Assembly: GCA_021740995.1 (NCBI GenBank)
Contig: JAIOYR010000012.1
Span: 1-58,902, forward strand
From: Taibaiella sp.
Lineage (GTDB): Bacteria; Bacteroidota; Bacteroidia; Chitinophagales; Chitinophagaceae
Length of the DNA stretch: 58,902 bases
Reading direction: 5' to 3'
The notes under the pieces are model-generated. The model ran no database searches and was not told where the DNA came from. It saw nothing but the letters and a program-made list of their open reading frames with translations. Positions 50,449-58,902 of this stretch are shown here, piece after piece; the stretch's first letter is position 1, and each line of letters begins with the position of its first letter. A program made the position numbers and the translations under genes.

Positions 50449-51168
50449 CTATCCGTCTTTTTTAGGTTTCTTCTTAAAGATGTTTTTTACAGAATTTTTC
50501 ATGTTGTCTATAAACGGTTTCTTTTCGCCTATTACCGTTACCTTTATCATGCGGATATCTTTGTTAGGACGGTCATTTGCATCGCGTGGTTCCGCGGCAA
50601 TTTTGTCCACTATTTCCATTCCTTCTACAACCTCGCCAAATACAGTATAGTTACCGTCCAGGTGTGGTGTCCCGCCCTGGGTTTTGTATACTTCGCGTTG
50701 CTCCGGTGTATAGTTGCGACCGGTGCGCTTGCTCATCACATCCAGCTCTGCATCTGTAAACGGCTTGCCTGATACCAGGTAGAACTGGCAGGAAGAACCA
50801 GACTTATCAGGTGTCTGGTCGCGGGCTACGCCTACTGCTCCACGCTTGTGGTACGCTACATCATTTATCTCGGCAGGTATGGTTGTGCCCAATCCGCCAT
50901 TGCCCAGTGCTTGCCCGGGTTTAGCTTGCTTTGAGTCCGGGTCACCGCCCTGAATCATAAACTGAGGTATGCAACGGTGAAACAAAGTACTGTCGTAAAA
51001 ATGCTCAGTAGCCATCTTTACCATATTATTGGTGTTGAGTGGCGTGTTGTCATATAGCATTAGTACAATGTCGCCATATTCTGTTTCAATTTTTATCTTA
51101 TTTTTCTGTGCTATTGAAACAGACGATATCGCAATTAAGGCTATTAACAATAGTGTTACTCTTTTCAT
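50449..51168 (-). CDS. Secreted cyclophilin-type peptidyl-prolyl isomerase
   Basis: The 239-residue protein has a signal peptide (VTLLLIALIAISSVSIA) and a cyclophilin domain: NTNNMVKMATEHFYDSTLFHRCIPQFMIQGGDP, then SSCQFYLV and FGEVVEGMEIVDKIA. The catalytic Arg is in FHRC. It ends in a lysine-rich tail (KKKPKKDG). It assists folding of periplasmic or outer-membrane proteins. Confidence 0.95.
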   Translation of the reverse strand: MKRVTLLLIALIAISSVSIAQKNKIKIETEYGDIVLMLYDNTPLNTNNMVKMATEHFYDSTLFHRCIPQFMIQGGDPDSKQAKPGQALGNGGLGTTIPAEINDVAYHKRGAVGVARDQTPDKSGSSCQFYLVSGKPFTDAELDVMSKRTGRNYTPEQREVYKTQGGTPHLDGNYTVFGEVVEGMEIVDKIAAEPRDANDRPNKDIRMIKVTVIGEKKPFIDNMKNSVKNIFKKKPKKDG

Positions 51169-51237
51169 GTTTGCTTTATTTTAAATTTCGCTTATAACGT
51201 GGGGATCTAAAAATATGACATTTACGCTAATTGGGAA

Positions 51238-51639
51238 CTACTTTTTTTCCTGACATAATTCTATCAGTACTCCATTGGTGGTTTTGGGGTGCAGAAAACA
51301 AACCAGCTTATTGTCTGCACCATCTTTTGGTTTTTCATTCAGCAGCTCGAAACCATGTGCCGCCAGCCGTTTCATTTCAGCCTCTATGTTTTCCACCTCA
51401 AAGGCTACATGGTGGATTCCTTCTCCCTTTTTAGCCAAAAATTTTGCTATGGGGCTGTTTTCATTGGTGGCTTCCAGCAGTTCTATTTTGGAATCGCCGG
51501 TGCTGAAAAACGCAGTGCTGACTCCTTCCGTCGCTACTATCTCTTTTTTGTAGCAGGGTGTATTCAATAATTGCTCATATAACTGTATAGAAACAGCTAA
51601 ATCCTTTACTGCAATTCCCAGGTGTTCTATTTTCAACAT
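51238..51639 (-). CDS. mce: Methylmalonyl-CoA epimerase
   Basis: The ATG at 51639 gives 133 residues, the family length. It is a two-module VOC-fold metalloenzyme: MLKIEHLGIAVKDLAVSIQLYEQLL with the metal His, STAFFSTGDSKIELLE with the metal Glu, GEGIHHVAFEVENIEAEM, and VLIELCQEK. It interconverts (R)- and (S)-methylmalonyl-CoA in the propionate pathway. The mutase genes are not in this window. Confidence 0.95.
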   Translation of the reverse strand: MLKIEHLGIAVKDLAVSIQLYEQLLNTPCYKKEIVATEGVSTAFFSTGDSKIELLEATNENSPIAKFLAKKGEGIHHVAFEVENIEAEMKRLAAHGFELLNEKPKDGADNKLVCFLHPKTTNGVLIELCQEKK

Positions 51640-51752
51640 TTTTCTTATAGTTTTTGCAAATGGGTACATAGGCAATTTGAAAGGTTGCCCGAACCGTAAA
51701 GTTACCAAATTGACATAATTTTGCCCATATTCTCTTTTTTGTAAAACTAGAC

Positions 51753-52973
51753 ATGGAAATGAAATTCCCAATATATCTTGATAATAATGCTACTACACCC
51801 ATGGATCCGAGGGTGCTGGAGGCTATGCTGCCCTATTTCGTAGAAAAATTTGGAAACGCTGCAAGCCGTAATCACTCTTTTGGGTGGGAGGCTGAGGAAG
51901 CGGTAGACTATGCACGCGAGCAGGTAGCTAAGCTGATAAATGCGGATCCCAAAGAAATCATATTCACATCAGGTGCTACTGAGGCGGACAATCTGGCAAT
52001 AAAGGGCGTATTTGAAATGTATGCTTCTAAGGGGAACCATATAATTACTTGTACTACCGAGCACAAGGCTGTATTGGATACCTGCAAGCATATAGAGAAA
52101 CAAGGCGGACAGGTTACATATCTGGAGGTAGCTGCGGATGGTCTTATAAACCTCGAAGAGTTGGAAGCTGCCATCACCGACAAGACAATACTTATATCTA
52201 TAATGTATGGCAATAACGAAATAGGGGTTGTTCAGCCAATGCGTGAAATAAGCAAAATTGCCCGCAAGCATGGCATACTGCTGTTTACTGATGCAACACA
52301 GGCCGTAGGTAAAATACCGGTTGATGTAAATGCTGATGGTATAGACCTTATGGCATTTAGCGGTCATAAAATGTATGGACCCAAGGGTGTGGGTGCACTG
52401 TATGTGCGCCGGAAAAACCCAAGAGTAAAAGTAACATCGCAGATGGATGGCGGTGGCCATGAGCGCGGTATGCGTAGCGGTACACTTAATGTACCAAACA
52501 TTGTAGGTCTGGGTAAGGCTTGCGAACTGTGCATGAATGAAATGGAAAGTGAAGCAATACGCCTGAGTGCTATGCGCGACAGGCTGGAGACATCGCTGCT
52601 GGAGCTGGAAGAAGCCTATGTAAACGGAAACAGGGAACACCGCTTGCCACACACCGCCAACATATCCTTCAAGTATGTAGAGGGCGAAGGGCTGATGATG
52701 GGGTTCAATAAAAACATTGCACTATCCAGCGGGTCGGCATGTACCTCTGCTTCATTAGAGCCATCTTACGTACTGAAAGCGCTGGGCTTGGGCGACGATC
52801 TGGCACACAGCTCACTGCGTTTCGGGCTGGGTAGGTTCACTACCGATGAGCAGATAGATTTCACTATAGATGCTATAAAAACTACTGTGCTGAAACTACG
52901 CGAAATGAGCCCGCTATGGGAGATGTATAAGGAAGGTATAGACCTGAATGCAATAGAGTGGGCGCACCACTAA
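51753..52973 (+). CDS. iscS: Cysteine desulfurase
   Basis: The 406-residue PLP enzyme carries [12 protein letters not shown], the TEHKAVLDT His, the PLP Lys in [11 protein letters not shown], and the active-site Cys in [17 protein letters not shown]. It supplies persulfide sulfur to IscU for iron-sulfur clusters, and to other acceptors. It starts divergently from mce. Downstream are iscU and iscA; hscB, hscA, fdx and iscR are not present here. ATG at 51753 or 51759 is possible. Confidence 0.96.
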   Translation: MEMKFPIYLDNNATTPMDPRVLEAMLPYFVEKFGNAASRNHSFGWEAEEAVDYAREQVAKLINADPKEIIFTSGATEADNLAIKGVFEMYASKGNHIITCTTEHKAVLDTCKHIEKQGGQVTYLEVAADGLINLEELEAAITDKTILISIMYGNNEIGVVQPMREISKIARKHGILLFTDATQAVGKIPVDVNADGIDLMAFSGHKMYGPKGVGALYVRRKNPRVKVTSQMDGGGHERGMRSGTLNVPNIVGLGKACELCMNEMESEAIRLSAMRDRLETSLLELEEAYVNGNREHRLPHTANISFKYVEGEGLMMGFNKNIALSSGSACTSASLEPSYVLKALGLGDDLAHSSLRFGLGRFTTDEQIDFTIDAIKTTVLKLREMSPLWEMYKEGIDLNAIEWAHH

Positions 52974-53099
52974 GTAATGTGATAAGGTGGTGAATGTGGA
53001 AGAGAGTGACAGTGAAAATATAGAAAAGCTAAAATCATTATTAATAGAAAATGGACCAATTGCATATTTGCACACCGGTTCATTCACAAATTAGAAATC

Positions 53100-53516
53100 A
53101 TGGCATATTCAGAAAAAGTTATTGACCATTACTCCAACCCCAAAAATGTGGGTACATTGGACAAAGCAAAAACAAACGTAGGCACGGGTCTGGTAGGTGC
53201 ACCGGAGTGTGGCGATGTAATGAGGCTGCAGATAGAAGTAGATCAGGAAAGCGGGTTGATTAGTGATGCCAAGTTCAAAACTTTTGGATGCGGCTCAGCT
53301 ATAGCATCTTCATCGCTGGCTACAGAGTGGCTCAAAGGAAAATCGATAGATCAGGCACTGACTATTGACAATATGGATATAGTAGAAGAGCTGAACCTGC
53401 CGCCGGTAAAAATTCACTGCTCTGTGCTTGCTGAAGATGCAATCAAAGCAGCTATCAATGACTACAGGGTAAAAAATGGTTTGCCAGAGTTTGTGCTGGA
53501 AAAGAAAGCGCACTAA
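53100..53516 (+). CDS. iscU: Iron-sulfur cluster scaffold IscU
   Basis: The 138-residue protein has the three scaffold cysteines in GAPECGDVM, FGCGSAI and VKIHCSVLAEDAI, plus the LPPVK motif, which binds HscA in classical systems. It lies 126 bp after iscS. HscA is not encoded nearby, so the chaperone, if any, is elsewhere. Confidence 0.96.
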   Translation: MAYSEKVIDHYSNPKNVGTLDKAKTNVGTGLVGAPECGDVMRLQIEVDQESGLISDAKFKTFGCGSAIASSSLATEWLKGKSIDQALTIDNMDIVEELNLPPVKIHCSVLAEDAIKAAINDYRVKNGLPEFVLEKKAH

Positions 53517-53537
53517 TATCGTAGAAAGTAGAAGGTA

Positions 53538-53584
53538 TAAAGTAGAAAGCAAAGCCGGTATTCAGCTTTAGACTTTCTACTTTA
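53538..53584. repeat. Hairpin between iscU and iscA
   Basis: TAAAGTAGAAAG (53538-53549) and CTTTCTACTTTA (53573-53584) form a perfect 12-bp stem with an inner AAAGC/GCTTT stem. Nearby GTAGAAAGTAGAAGG copies suggest a slipped repeat. Without a T-run it is more likely an mRNA-stability or partial-termination element. Confidence 0.75.
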
Positions 53585-53609
53585 AACTTGTCACTAAAAG
53601 AAAAAAACA

Positions 53610-53936
53610 ATGATTTACGTAAGTGATAAAGCGAAGGAGAAAGTAGAGCAGTTGAGGCAGGATGCTGCCCTGACTGAAGATTACTTCCTGCGTGTGAGCG
53701 TAGTAGGCGGCGGCTGTTCTGGCTTGTCTTACAAGCTCGACTTTGACAATGAAAGGCAACCTAAGGACCAGGAGTTTGAAGATCAGGGTGTACGTGTAGT
53801 CACAGACCTCAAAAGTTTCTTATACCTCTGCGATACAACCCTCGATTTTTCGGATGGGCTCAACGGAAAAGGTTTTCACTTCAGCAACCCGAATGCCAGC
53901 CGCAGCTGTGGTTGTGGCGACAGCTTTGCTGTCTAG
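53610..53936 (+). CDS. iscA: A-type iron-sulfur carrier IscA
   Basis: The 108-residue protein has the three conserved cysteines, in GGGCSGLSY and SRSCGCGDSF. It delivers clusters or iron to target proteins. It is third in the isc cluster and is followed by a terminator. Confidence 0.95.
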   Translation: MIYVSDKAKEKVEQLRQDAALTEDYFLRVSVVGGGCSGLSYKLDFDNERQPKDQEFEDQGVRVVTDLKSFLYLCDTTLDFSDGLNGKGFHFSNPNASRSCGCGDSFAV

Positions 53937-53960
53937 GTTTACTTCTCTTGTTCAGATATT

Positions 53961-54221
53961 TCATCCGGGCTTCTGCCCGGATTTTTTTTTGATCATATGC
54001 TCAGGTGCTCCTTGCACAGACAATCCGGGTGAGCCTTTTCTTTTTTCGTTGCCATAATGTACGTTTTTGAGTGTATGCACGCGGTCCTGCGGCAGCAATA
54101 CAAGCTTGTATTCCTTGTTTTCTTCAAACTGATACGTGATGTTGAAAGGGGAATTTATTGCATTGTTTGTACTGTCTGGGACAGAAGTATAGTTACTCCC
54201 ACCCTTACGAAAATGTATCAA
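53961..54221 (-). CDS. Doubtful short frame, possible gene remnant
   Basis: The 86-residue frame lacks an ATG (TTG start) and ends inside the isc terminator. Its middle (NSPFNITYQFEENKEYKLVLLP) looks protein-like, so it may be a truncated gene. No family recognised. Confidence 0.25.
   Translation of the reverse strand: MIHFRKGGSNYTSVPDSTNNAINSPFNITYQFEENKEYKLVLLPQDRVHTLKNVHYGNEKRKGSPGLSVQGAPEHMIKKKSGQKPG
53963..53990 (+). terminator. Rho-independent terminator after iscA
   Basis: An 8-bp stem ATCCGGGC / GCCCGGAT with a TTCT loop is followed by nine T residues in total, 26 bp after the iscA stop codon. Confidence 0.93.
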
Positions 54222-54281
54222 GATTTAGTGCGGCACATTATTTGCCAGAGATAATTTGCACAAAAAGTATACCTGCCTGTA

Positions 54282-55760
54282 TCATAGTTTCACAGAGTTG
54301 CTGGCATTGCTTTCGTTCCATGTACGGTCCAGTGCGGTTACAATGTAGGTAGCCTTTTTATGAGCTTTTGCCTCGGGGTCTTTGTAGGTGGTTTCCTGCT
54401 GTATAGATATGATGCGGTCATTTCTTTCTAGGTCCACAGCCTCGTTGCTCTCAAAGCGGTATACTACATACTTCAGTGGCTCCTTGTCTTTATTGTCTGC
54501 TGCCCATTGCAGCGCAGCGCCATTTGCTTTCAGTACTGGTGCGGCAGGAGCTATGCTATCCAGCCAGGGCATAGCAGGCACCAGCGCAGGGTATCGGGCA
54601 TGGTGTTGCTGCAGGCTGTCTTTTACGGCAGGTTTTATCTTGTCGAAGCAGGAGGAGCTGTAGAACGAATATCCGGAATTGGGGCAATTGTTTCTTATGT
54701 CGCGTAGCTGCCACAGCAGTTCTGACGGGGTAGCCCACGGCCCGCTCTTGGCAGTGGTCATTCGGTACAGGCCCAGCCCGTAGTATACGTGCCGCTTATA
54801 GCAGTGCTCGTACCACCACGGCATCAGTACTGCAAAGGGGGCAGCCTTATGGTTGTGCTCCCAGTATAGCTGCGGCATCATATAGTCTACCCAGCCTTTT
54901 TGCAGCCACATCAGCACATCGGCATACAGGTCGTCGTAGGTGGTTTGTCCACCTCTGGTTTCAGAGCCTGCAGGGTCTTTGCTTTTATTGCGCCACACAC
55001 CAAAGGGGCTGATACCCAGTTTCATGTATGGTTTCTCCTGCTTGATGCTGGTATTGAGCAGCAATATAAACCGGCTTACATTGTCTCTGCGCCAGTCTTC
55101 GCGGTCGGTGCCTTTTCCGTATTTGGCATAACTTTTATTGTCGCCAAACTGCTGGCCCGGCACCCTGTAGGGGTAGAAGTAATCATCCAGATGCACGGCA
55201 TCTATATCGTACCGTTTTACCACATCTGCAATCACATTTATCACATACTCGCGGGCATCGGGTATACCCGGGTCTATGTAGGCTTTGCCGCCATAGTTTA
55301 TTATCCAGTCGGGGTGTGAGCGGGTAACGTGTCCGGGTGGATTGGGGTTCTTCTTGCTATCCATAAGTGCACGAAACGGATTGAACCAGGCGTGGAATTC
55401 CAGATTGCGTTTGTGGGCCTCTGCCACCATAAAGCTTAGCGGGTCGTAGTAGGGGAAGGGCGGTTCGCCCTGCCTGCCGGTAAGGTATCGGCTCCAGGGT
55501 TCCATTTTAGATGCGTACATGGCATCGCAGGCAGGGCGCACCTGCACTATTACTGCATTGCATCCTACAGACTTCAGCATATCCAGCTGGCGCACAAACT
55601 GCTGCTGCTGCTCTACTGCTGCCAGTCCGGGTTTAGATGGCCAGTCTATATTGGCTACGGTGGCTATCCACGCCCCTCTGAACTCCCGCTTCACAGGCTG
55701 CCCCTGCGCCTGAGATAGAATGACCAATGAAATAAGCAATAAGAAAACCGAACGAAGCAT
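54282..55760 (-). CDS. GHL10-like (DUF187) secreted glycoside hydrolase
   Basis: The ATG at 55760 gives 492 residues and a signal peptide (LRSVFLLLISLVILSQAQG). The GHL10 TIM-barrel (about 25-340) has FRGAWIATVANIDWPS, NAVIVQVRPACDAMY, HAWFNPFRA, DIDAVHLDDYFYPYR with the catalytic acidic pair, and YMMPQLYWEHNH. A C-terminal Ig/FN3-like domain follows (about 410-490). Related enzymes act on peptidoglycan or surface glycans; the substrate here is unknown. Confidence 0.93.
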   Translation of the reverse strand: MLRSVFLLLISLVILSQAQGQPVKREFRGAWIATVANIDWPSKPGLAAVEQQQQFVRQLDMLKSVGCNAVIVQVRPACDAMYASKMEPWSRYLTGRQGEPPFPYYDPLSFMVAEAHKRNLEFHAWFNPFRALMDSKKNPNPPGHVTRSHPDWIINYGGKAYIDPGIPDAREYVINVIADVVKRYDIDAVHLDDYFYPYRVPGQQFGDNKSYAKYGKGTDREDWRRDNVSRFILLLNTSIKQEKPYMKLGISPFGVWRNKSKDPAGSETRGGQTTYDDLYADVLMWLQKGWVDYMMPQLYWEHNHKAAPFAVLMPWWYEHCYKRHVYYGLGLYRMTTAKSGPWATPSELLWQLRDIRNNCPNSGYSFYSSSCFDKIKPAVKDSLQQHHARYPALVPAMPWLDSIAPAAPVLKANGAALQWAADNKDKEPLKYVVYRFESNEAVDLERNDRIISIQQETTYKDPEAKAHKKATYIVTALDRTWNESNASNSVKL

Positions 55761-55987
55761 AAGCAGATTATTAACAGGCAATTTAAACGAAAGTGTGAAA
55801 GTAGCATTTTCGGCTTACTTGTAATTGGTTGGTTAATGAGATGATGGAAAAATGTGGTGGGAAGTTGCAGGTATGGCAGGTGGTTTATAGTAATCTTTCT
55901 TTAACCAAATACATGTAAATTGCTTCGTCGTTGCTCTGTCTGCTTTTTCAGGGACGGGGAATACTGCTCTGCAGCAAAACAATAAAA

Positions 55988-56536
55988 ATGAAAACAACTT
56001 CACTATATGTAATTGTACTATTTGCAATTCTTCTATTTTCGAGTTGTGGGAAAAAAGCAGGAATGTGTAAAGACATGAATCTATCTATAGAAAGACAAAA
56101 CTATAGTGGGCTACAGCTTAGAACAGATGGATATTATTATGAGGACTCCGATACATCCAATGATGTCAAAATATTATTCTTCTATAGAGATGGCGTCTTT
56201 TTAGACGGCGGTTTCGAGTCATTAAATGACGCTGAAAATGGTGCTGTAAAAATTGATATCTCTAACGCTCTTTCAAAGCAAACAAAATATGTTTGGGGAG
56301 CGTTTCAGATTATTGGAAACACTCTTGAAATTGAGCATTGGCGACCTATAAATTCAGGTTGCTACAAAACTTTGTATATAAAAGGAGAAATACAAGATGA
56401 CAGCACGTTTGTAATAACTCATAGAGAGAATCGGGATAAGAACGGGGAAGTGTTATGGAAGGAATCGCCGAATAGCGTGTGCCATTTCCGGGCAATTCCA
56501 CAAAAACCTGACAGTACCAATGATTTTGTGAAATAA
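55988..56536 (+). CDS. Lipoprotein, tandem paralog A
   Basis: The ATG at 55988 gives 182 residues with a lipobox (LLFSSCGKK). The mature protein is beta-rich with a CKDM near the lipid cysteine and ends QKPDSTNDFVK. It shares the layout and the exact last eleven residues with the next gene, showing tandem duplication. Function unknown. The sequence is richer in A/T than most neighbours. Confidence 0.85.
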   Translation: MKTTSLYVIVLFAILLFSSCGKKAGMCKDMNLSIERQNYSGLQLRTDGYYYEDSDTSNDVKILFFYRDGVFLDGGFESLNDAENGAVKIDISNALSKQTKYVWGAFQIIGNTLEIEHWRPINSGCYKTLYIKGEIQDDSTFVITHRENRDKNGEVLWKESPNSVCHFRAIPQKPDSTNDFVK

Positions 56537-56616
56537 AGCTTTGCTTTGCGGCGTATAATTTTTGAGTGCCGGCAGGGAAGCAACCCAACATACTATACAG
56601 TCTCAATCCAACACAA

Positions 56617-57162
56617 ATGAAACCTAATTCACTTCTTATAATTATGCTCTTAGCTATACCTCTATTTTCGAGTTGTGGGAAAGGATTAGGGCTATGCAAG
56701 GATATGGAGTTGTCATTCAAAAGGCAGGACTTTTCAGGATCTCTACTTAAAACAAATGGGTATTATTACGAAGAGCCTGATAAATCCGGTAATTCACCGA
56801 TACACTATTTATATCGAAACGGCGTTTATCATGGTGGGTTTAAAGAATCATACGAGGATGCTAAAAACGGGAACATTGATGTAGATGCCACTAATTCGGT
56901 TTTAAAGCAGACTCGAAGGGTCTGGGGTGCTTTTCGATTAAATGGGAATAGTATAGAAATTGAAACTTGGGGGGCGACATATGGGTGCTCTAAAACAATA
57001 TCCATGAAAGGGGAAGTAAACAATGACACTACTTTTGTAATAACCCAGATTAAATACATGAAAAAAAATGGGAAAGTAGAAGAAGAAAAAAAGGTCAATA
57101 ACACGTACCATTACCGGGCCAGTCTGCAGAAGCCAGACAGTACAAATGATTTTGTGAAATGA
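56617..57162 (+). CDS. Lipoprotein, tandem paralog B
   Basis: The ATG at 56617 gives 181 residues with a lipobox (PLFSSCGKG). It matches paralog A along its length (LCKDMELSFKRQDFSG, TNGYYYEEPD, KQTRRVWGAFRLNGN, DTTFVIT) and ends QKPDSTNDFVK. It lies 80 bp downstream. No function recognised; the pair may be surface-exposed lipoproteins. Confidence 0.85.
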   Translation: MKPNSLLIIMLLAIPLFSSCGKGLGLCKDMELSFKRQDFSGSLLKTNGYYYEEPDKSGNSPIHYLYRNGVYHGGFKESYEDAKNGNIDVDATNSVLKQTRRVWGAFRLNGNSIEIETWGATYGCSKTISMKGEVNNDTTFVITQIKYMKKNGKVEEEKKVNNTYHYRASLQKPDSTNDFVK

Positions 57163-57285
57163 GGCATTGCAGCAATTGTAAGGGCTATTTAGTTGACGAG
57201 TTATTTTTTAACTTTTGTACCTTGATGCTGCCAGATAACGGCAAAAAAGCCGGAGATTTGGCCAGAACGAACAGATTAGTAAATT

Positions 57286-57753
57286 ATGACTATTGAAAAC
57301 AAAGTACTTGATACTCTAGATCCCAGTCCGGTCGTGCCATTTTCTATAAATGAGCCATTGATAATAAACAACTGTGTTATAAACAAATTGATCATTTCAG
57401 GGGGTGAGTCGACAGCGAAGATGCTCATTTCCAATTCAATTATATCTGAGATTTCAGCTGTTGGTAGATATTTTAATTCCGGACTGGAAATTTCTAATTG
57501 TATTATAAATAAAGTTTGCACTTTTGAAGCGACTGGGAATAAGGAAACAAAAGCTGAAATAGTATTTGAAAACAATATTTTTGGTTGTTTTGTAGATTTC
57601 TTAGACGCTTATTATACGGGGCCCTTTATTTTTAGAAATAATATTTTGCTGGCTGGTAGTAGCTTGCTGGGCAATAAGGGAACTATGGTCGAAACTTCTT
57701 TCCTTTCTGGTTCTATAATTGAAAATAATATTGGGGATTTGTACATGGATTAG
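57286..57753 (+). CDS. Beta-helix-like repeat protein
   Basis: The 155-residue protein is built from repeated Ile/Asn-rich strands such as LIINNCVINKLII, MLISNSIISEIS, LEISNCIINKVC, IVFENNIFG and FIFRNNILLAG. This suggests a right-handed parallel beta helix or pentapeptide-like fold. No signal peptide is present, so it is probably cytosolic. Function unknown; the base composition is A/T-rich and the context is tandem lipoproteins. Confidence 0.75.
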   Translation: MTIENKVLDTLDPSPVVPFSINEPLIINNCVINKLIISGGESTAKMLISNSIISEISAVGRYFNSGLEISNCIINKVCTFEATGNKETKAEIVFENNIFGCFVDFLDAYYTGPFIFRNNILLAGSSLLGNKGTMVETSFLSGSIIENNIGDLYMD

Positions 57754-58043
57754 TCCTTTGATTTCGCTGAGTTTTCTGCTCTCAAGCTTTGCTCCGTCTC
57801 AGTTGTGTCTCCTTTTTCAGAGATACTGCGTAAATATTGGCTATGTAGTTAATGAATAATTTTTCAGCTTCTGTGCCTGTATACAGCCTGGTTAGGACAG
57901 ACATACCTGCGCTTTTTTAGACATATTGAAACAGAATGTGTTGCTGTTGCAGATAAAAAAACCACTTAAGAAAAATCCCGCAACAATTGCCCGTCAAATG
58001 ATTATTTTTGCAGCGTTTTAAGAAAACAACCTAAAAGCATTTT
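57754..58043. other. Intergenic region before the E2 gene
   Basis: These 290 bp hold no credible gene. A -7 element TATTTTTG lies at 58003-58010, 33 bp before the E2 start, with TTG at 57987-57989 upstream (13-bp spacer, shorter than usual). Confidence 0.5.
58003..58010 (+). promoter_or_regulatory. -7 promoter element of the E2 gene
   Basis: TATTTTTG matches TAnnTTTG and would place the transcript start about 25 bp before the ATG. The -33 box is weak. Confidence 0.5.
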
Positions 58044-58902
58044 ATGGCTATAGTAGATGTAGTAATGCCCAAAATGGGGGAAAGTATAATGGAGGCTACT
58101 GTGCTCAAGTGGCACAAACAAGTGGGTGATTCTGTGAAAATGGATGAAACACTGCTGGATATAGCTACTGATAAAGTGGATAGCGAGGTGCCATCGACCG
58201 GTGCGGGCGTAATCACAGAACTACTGTATAAAGAAAATGATGTAGTGCCCGTAGGTGCGGTGATAGCCCGTATAGATGCGGGTGGTGCTGCAGCATCTGC
58301 CGCACCCAAAGCCGCTGCCCCTGCAGCACAGCCGGTGGCTGCCCCTGTGCAGGCTGCTGCGCCACAGGCACAGCCCGTGGCTGCGCCATCTGGCAATAGT
58401 GGAGCAAGATTCTACTCGCCACTGGTGCTCAACATAGCCGGTACTGAAGGTATAGGCATGGCAGAGCTGGAAAACATACCCGGCACAGGCAACGAAGGAA
58501 GGGTAACTAAAAAAGATATACTGGGTTATGTAGCCAACAGAAGCGCTGCACCCGCTGCACCACAGCCGGTAGCGGCTGCGCCAGCTGCCCCGGCCGCTCC
58601 CGCACCTGTTGCGGCTGCTCCGGCTACCGCGAGTGTACCCCCATCGGGCAATGTGGAAATAATAGAGATGGACAGAATGCGCAAGCTGATAGCCGACCAC
58701 ATGGTGCGCAGCAAGGCTATATCGCCACACGTTACCAGCTTTACCGAGGCCGATGTCACCAACATCGTAAAGTGGCGTGAAAAAATGAAGGGGCCTTTTG
58801 AAAAGAAATACGGTGAGAAGATAACATTTACACCTATCTTCTTTGAGGCTATAGTGAAGTGCATACGCAAGTATCCTACTATCAACTGCAGCCTGGATGG
58901 GT
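58044..58902 (+). CDS. Dihydrolipoyl acyltransferase E2 of a 2-oxo acid dehydrogenase (5' part)
   Basis: The first 286 codons are present and the gene runs off the right edge. The lipoyl domain (1-80) has the lipoylated Lys in DIATDKVDSEV. Two Ala/Pro-rich linkers flank the subunit-binding domain (SPLVLNIAGTEGIGMAELENI, GNEGRVTKKDIL). The catalytic domain begins at about residue 215 (EIIEMDRMRKLIADHMVRSK, HVTSFTEADVTNIV). It links E1 and E3 in pyruvate, 2-oxoglutarate or branched-chain complexes; DATDKVDSEVP-type lipoyl sequence and the SFTEADVT motif favour the branched-chain-like group in Bacteroidota, but this is not certain. Confidence 0.95.
   Translation, partial: MAIVDVVMPKMGESIMEATVLKWHKQVGDSVKMDETLLDIATDKVDSEVPSTGAGVITELLYKENDVVPVGAVIARIDAGGAAASAAPKAAAPAAQPVAAPVQAAAPQAQPVAAPSGNSGARFYSPLVLNIAGTEGIGMAELENIPGTGNEGRVTKKDILGYVANRSAAPAAPQPVAAAPAAPAAPAPVAAAPATASVPPSGNVEIIEMDRMRKLIADHMVRSKAISPHVTSFTEADVTNIVKWREKMKGPFEKKYGEKITFTPIFFEAIVKCIRKYPTINCSLDG

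Noticed and set aside
54057-54352. Short plus-strand frames after the isc terminator
   Set aside because: They lack ribosome sites and overlap a more protein-like minus frame and the 3' end of the glycoside hydrolase gene.

Overview
The window is about 59 kb of chromosome from a member of the Bacteroidota, most likely a Chitinophagaceae-like organism. The evidence is threefold. Three encoded proteins end in type IX secretion (T9SS) C-terminal sorting domains. Several clear promoters follow the Bacteroidota pattern TTTG-N~20-TAnnTTTG. The gene content fits too: a LytTR two-component system with a 7TM-less membrane kinase, DUF349, DUF4197, NHL-repeat and lipoprotein cytochrome families. No database search was possible; family names rest on motifs read by eye.

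Left part (1-15,815). The left edge is a 78-bp tandem repeat that reads as a 26-residue repeat on the minus strand and runs off the window. It is followed by a polytopic membrane protein and an isolated tuf (EF-Tu) gene with a strong promoter and terminator. Next is a minus-strand stress-type cluster: lipocalin, short-chain dehydrogenase, Dps, a small acidic protein and an eRF1-domain-3-like protein. Then come a lipoprotein cytochrome c and a divergent SorAB-like sulfite oxidase/cytochrome pair, a PIF1-type helicase, a ParE-type toxin-antitoxin pair, an unusual internally duplicated sensor kinase with its LytTR regulator, and a Crp/Fnr regulator upstream of three membrane or secreted proteins.

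Genomic island (about 16,371-24,784). An 8.4-kb mobile element sits in the 3' end of a tRNA-Met(CAU) gene and is bounded by a perfect 53-bp direct repeat. It carries a tyrosine recombinase, a RecA-like (RepA-type) ATPase, a NUMOD4/HNH endonuclease, an XRE regulator with two operator-like repeats, a J-domain protein, and a T9SS-sorted protein. It also has an operon with a GNAT acetyltransferase, two related small proteins and a frame-disrupted or frameshifted gene. A small RNA locus shows two hairpin loops that are perfectly complementary over 8 nt. The island separated the tRNA from its own terminator and supplied a substitute. It looks like a small satellite-type integrative element and is the most novel part of the window.

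Right part (24,807-58,902). This is mostly conserved chromosome: HAD phosphatase, DEAD-box helicase, ferredoxin-reductase-like flavoprotein, signal peptidase I, TPR protein, SUI1/YciH, DUF349 protein, DUF4197 protein, a polytopic membrane protein, an NHL-repeat T9SS protein, miaA, an acyltransferase, a secreted M1 peptidase, a RelE-type TA pair, Nudix hydrolase, Na+/solute symporter, LOG protein and O-methyltransferase. It continues with a DUF4160/DUF2442 pair, a secreted cyclophilin, methylmalonyl-CoA epimerase, a compact iscS-iscU-iscA cluster, a GHL10-like glycoside hydrolase, two tandem paralogous lipoproteins, a beta-helix-like protein, and the 5' part of a 2-oxo acid dehydrogenase E2 gene cut by the right edge.
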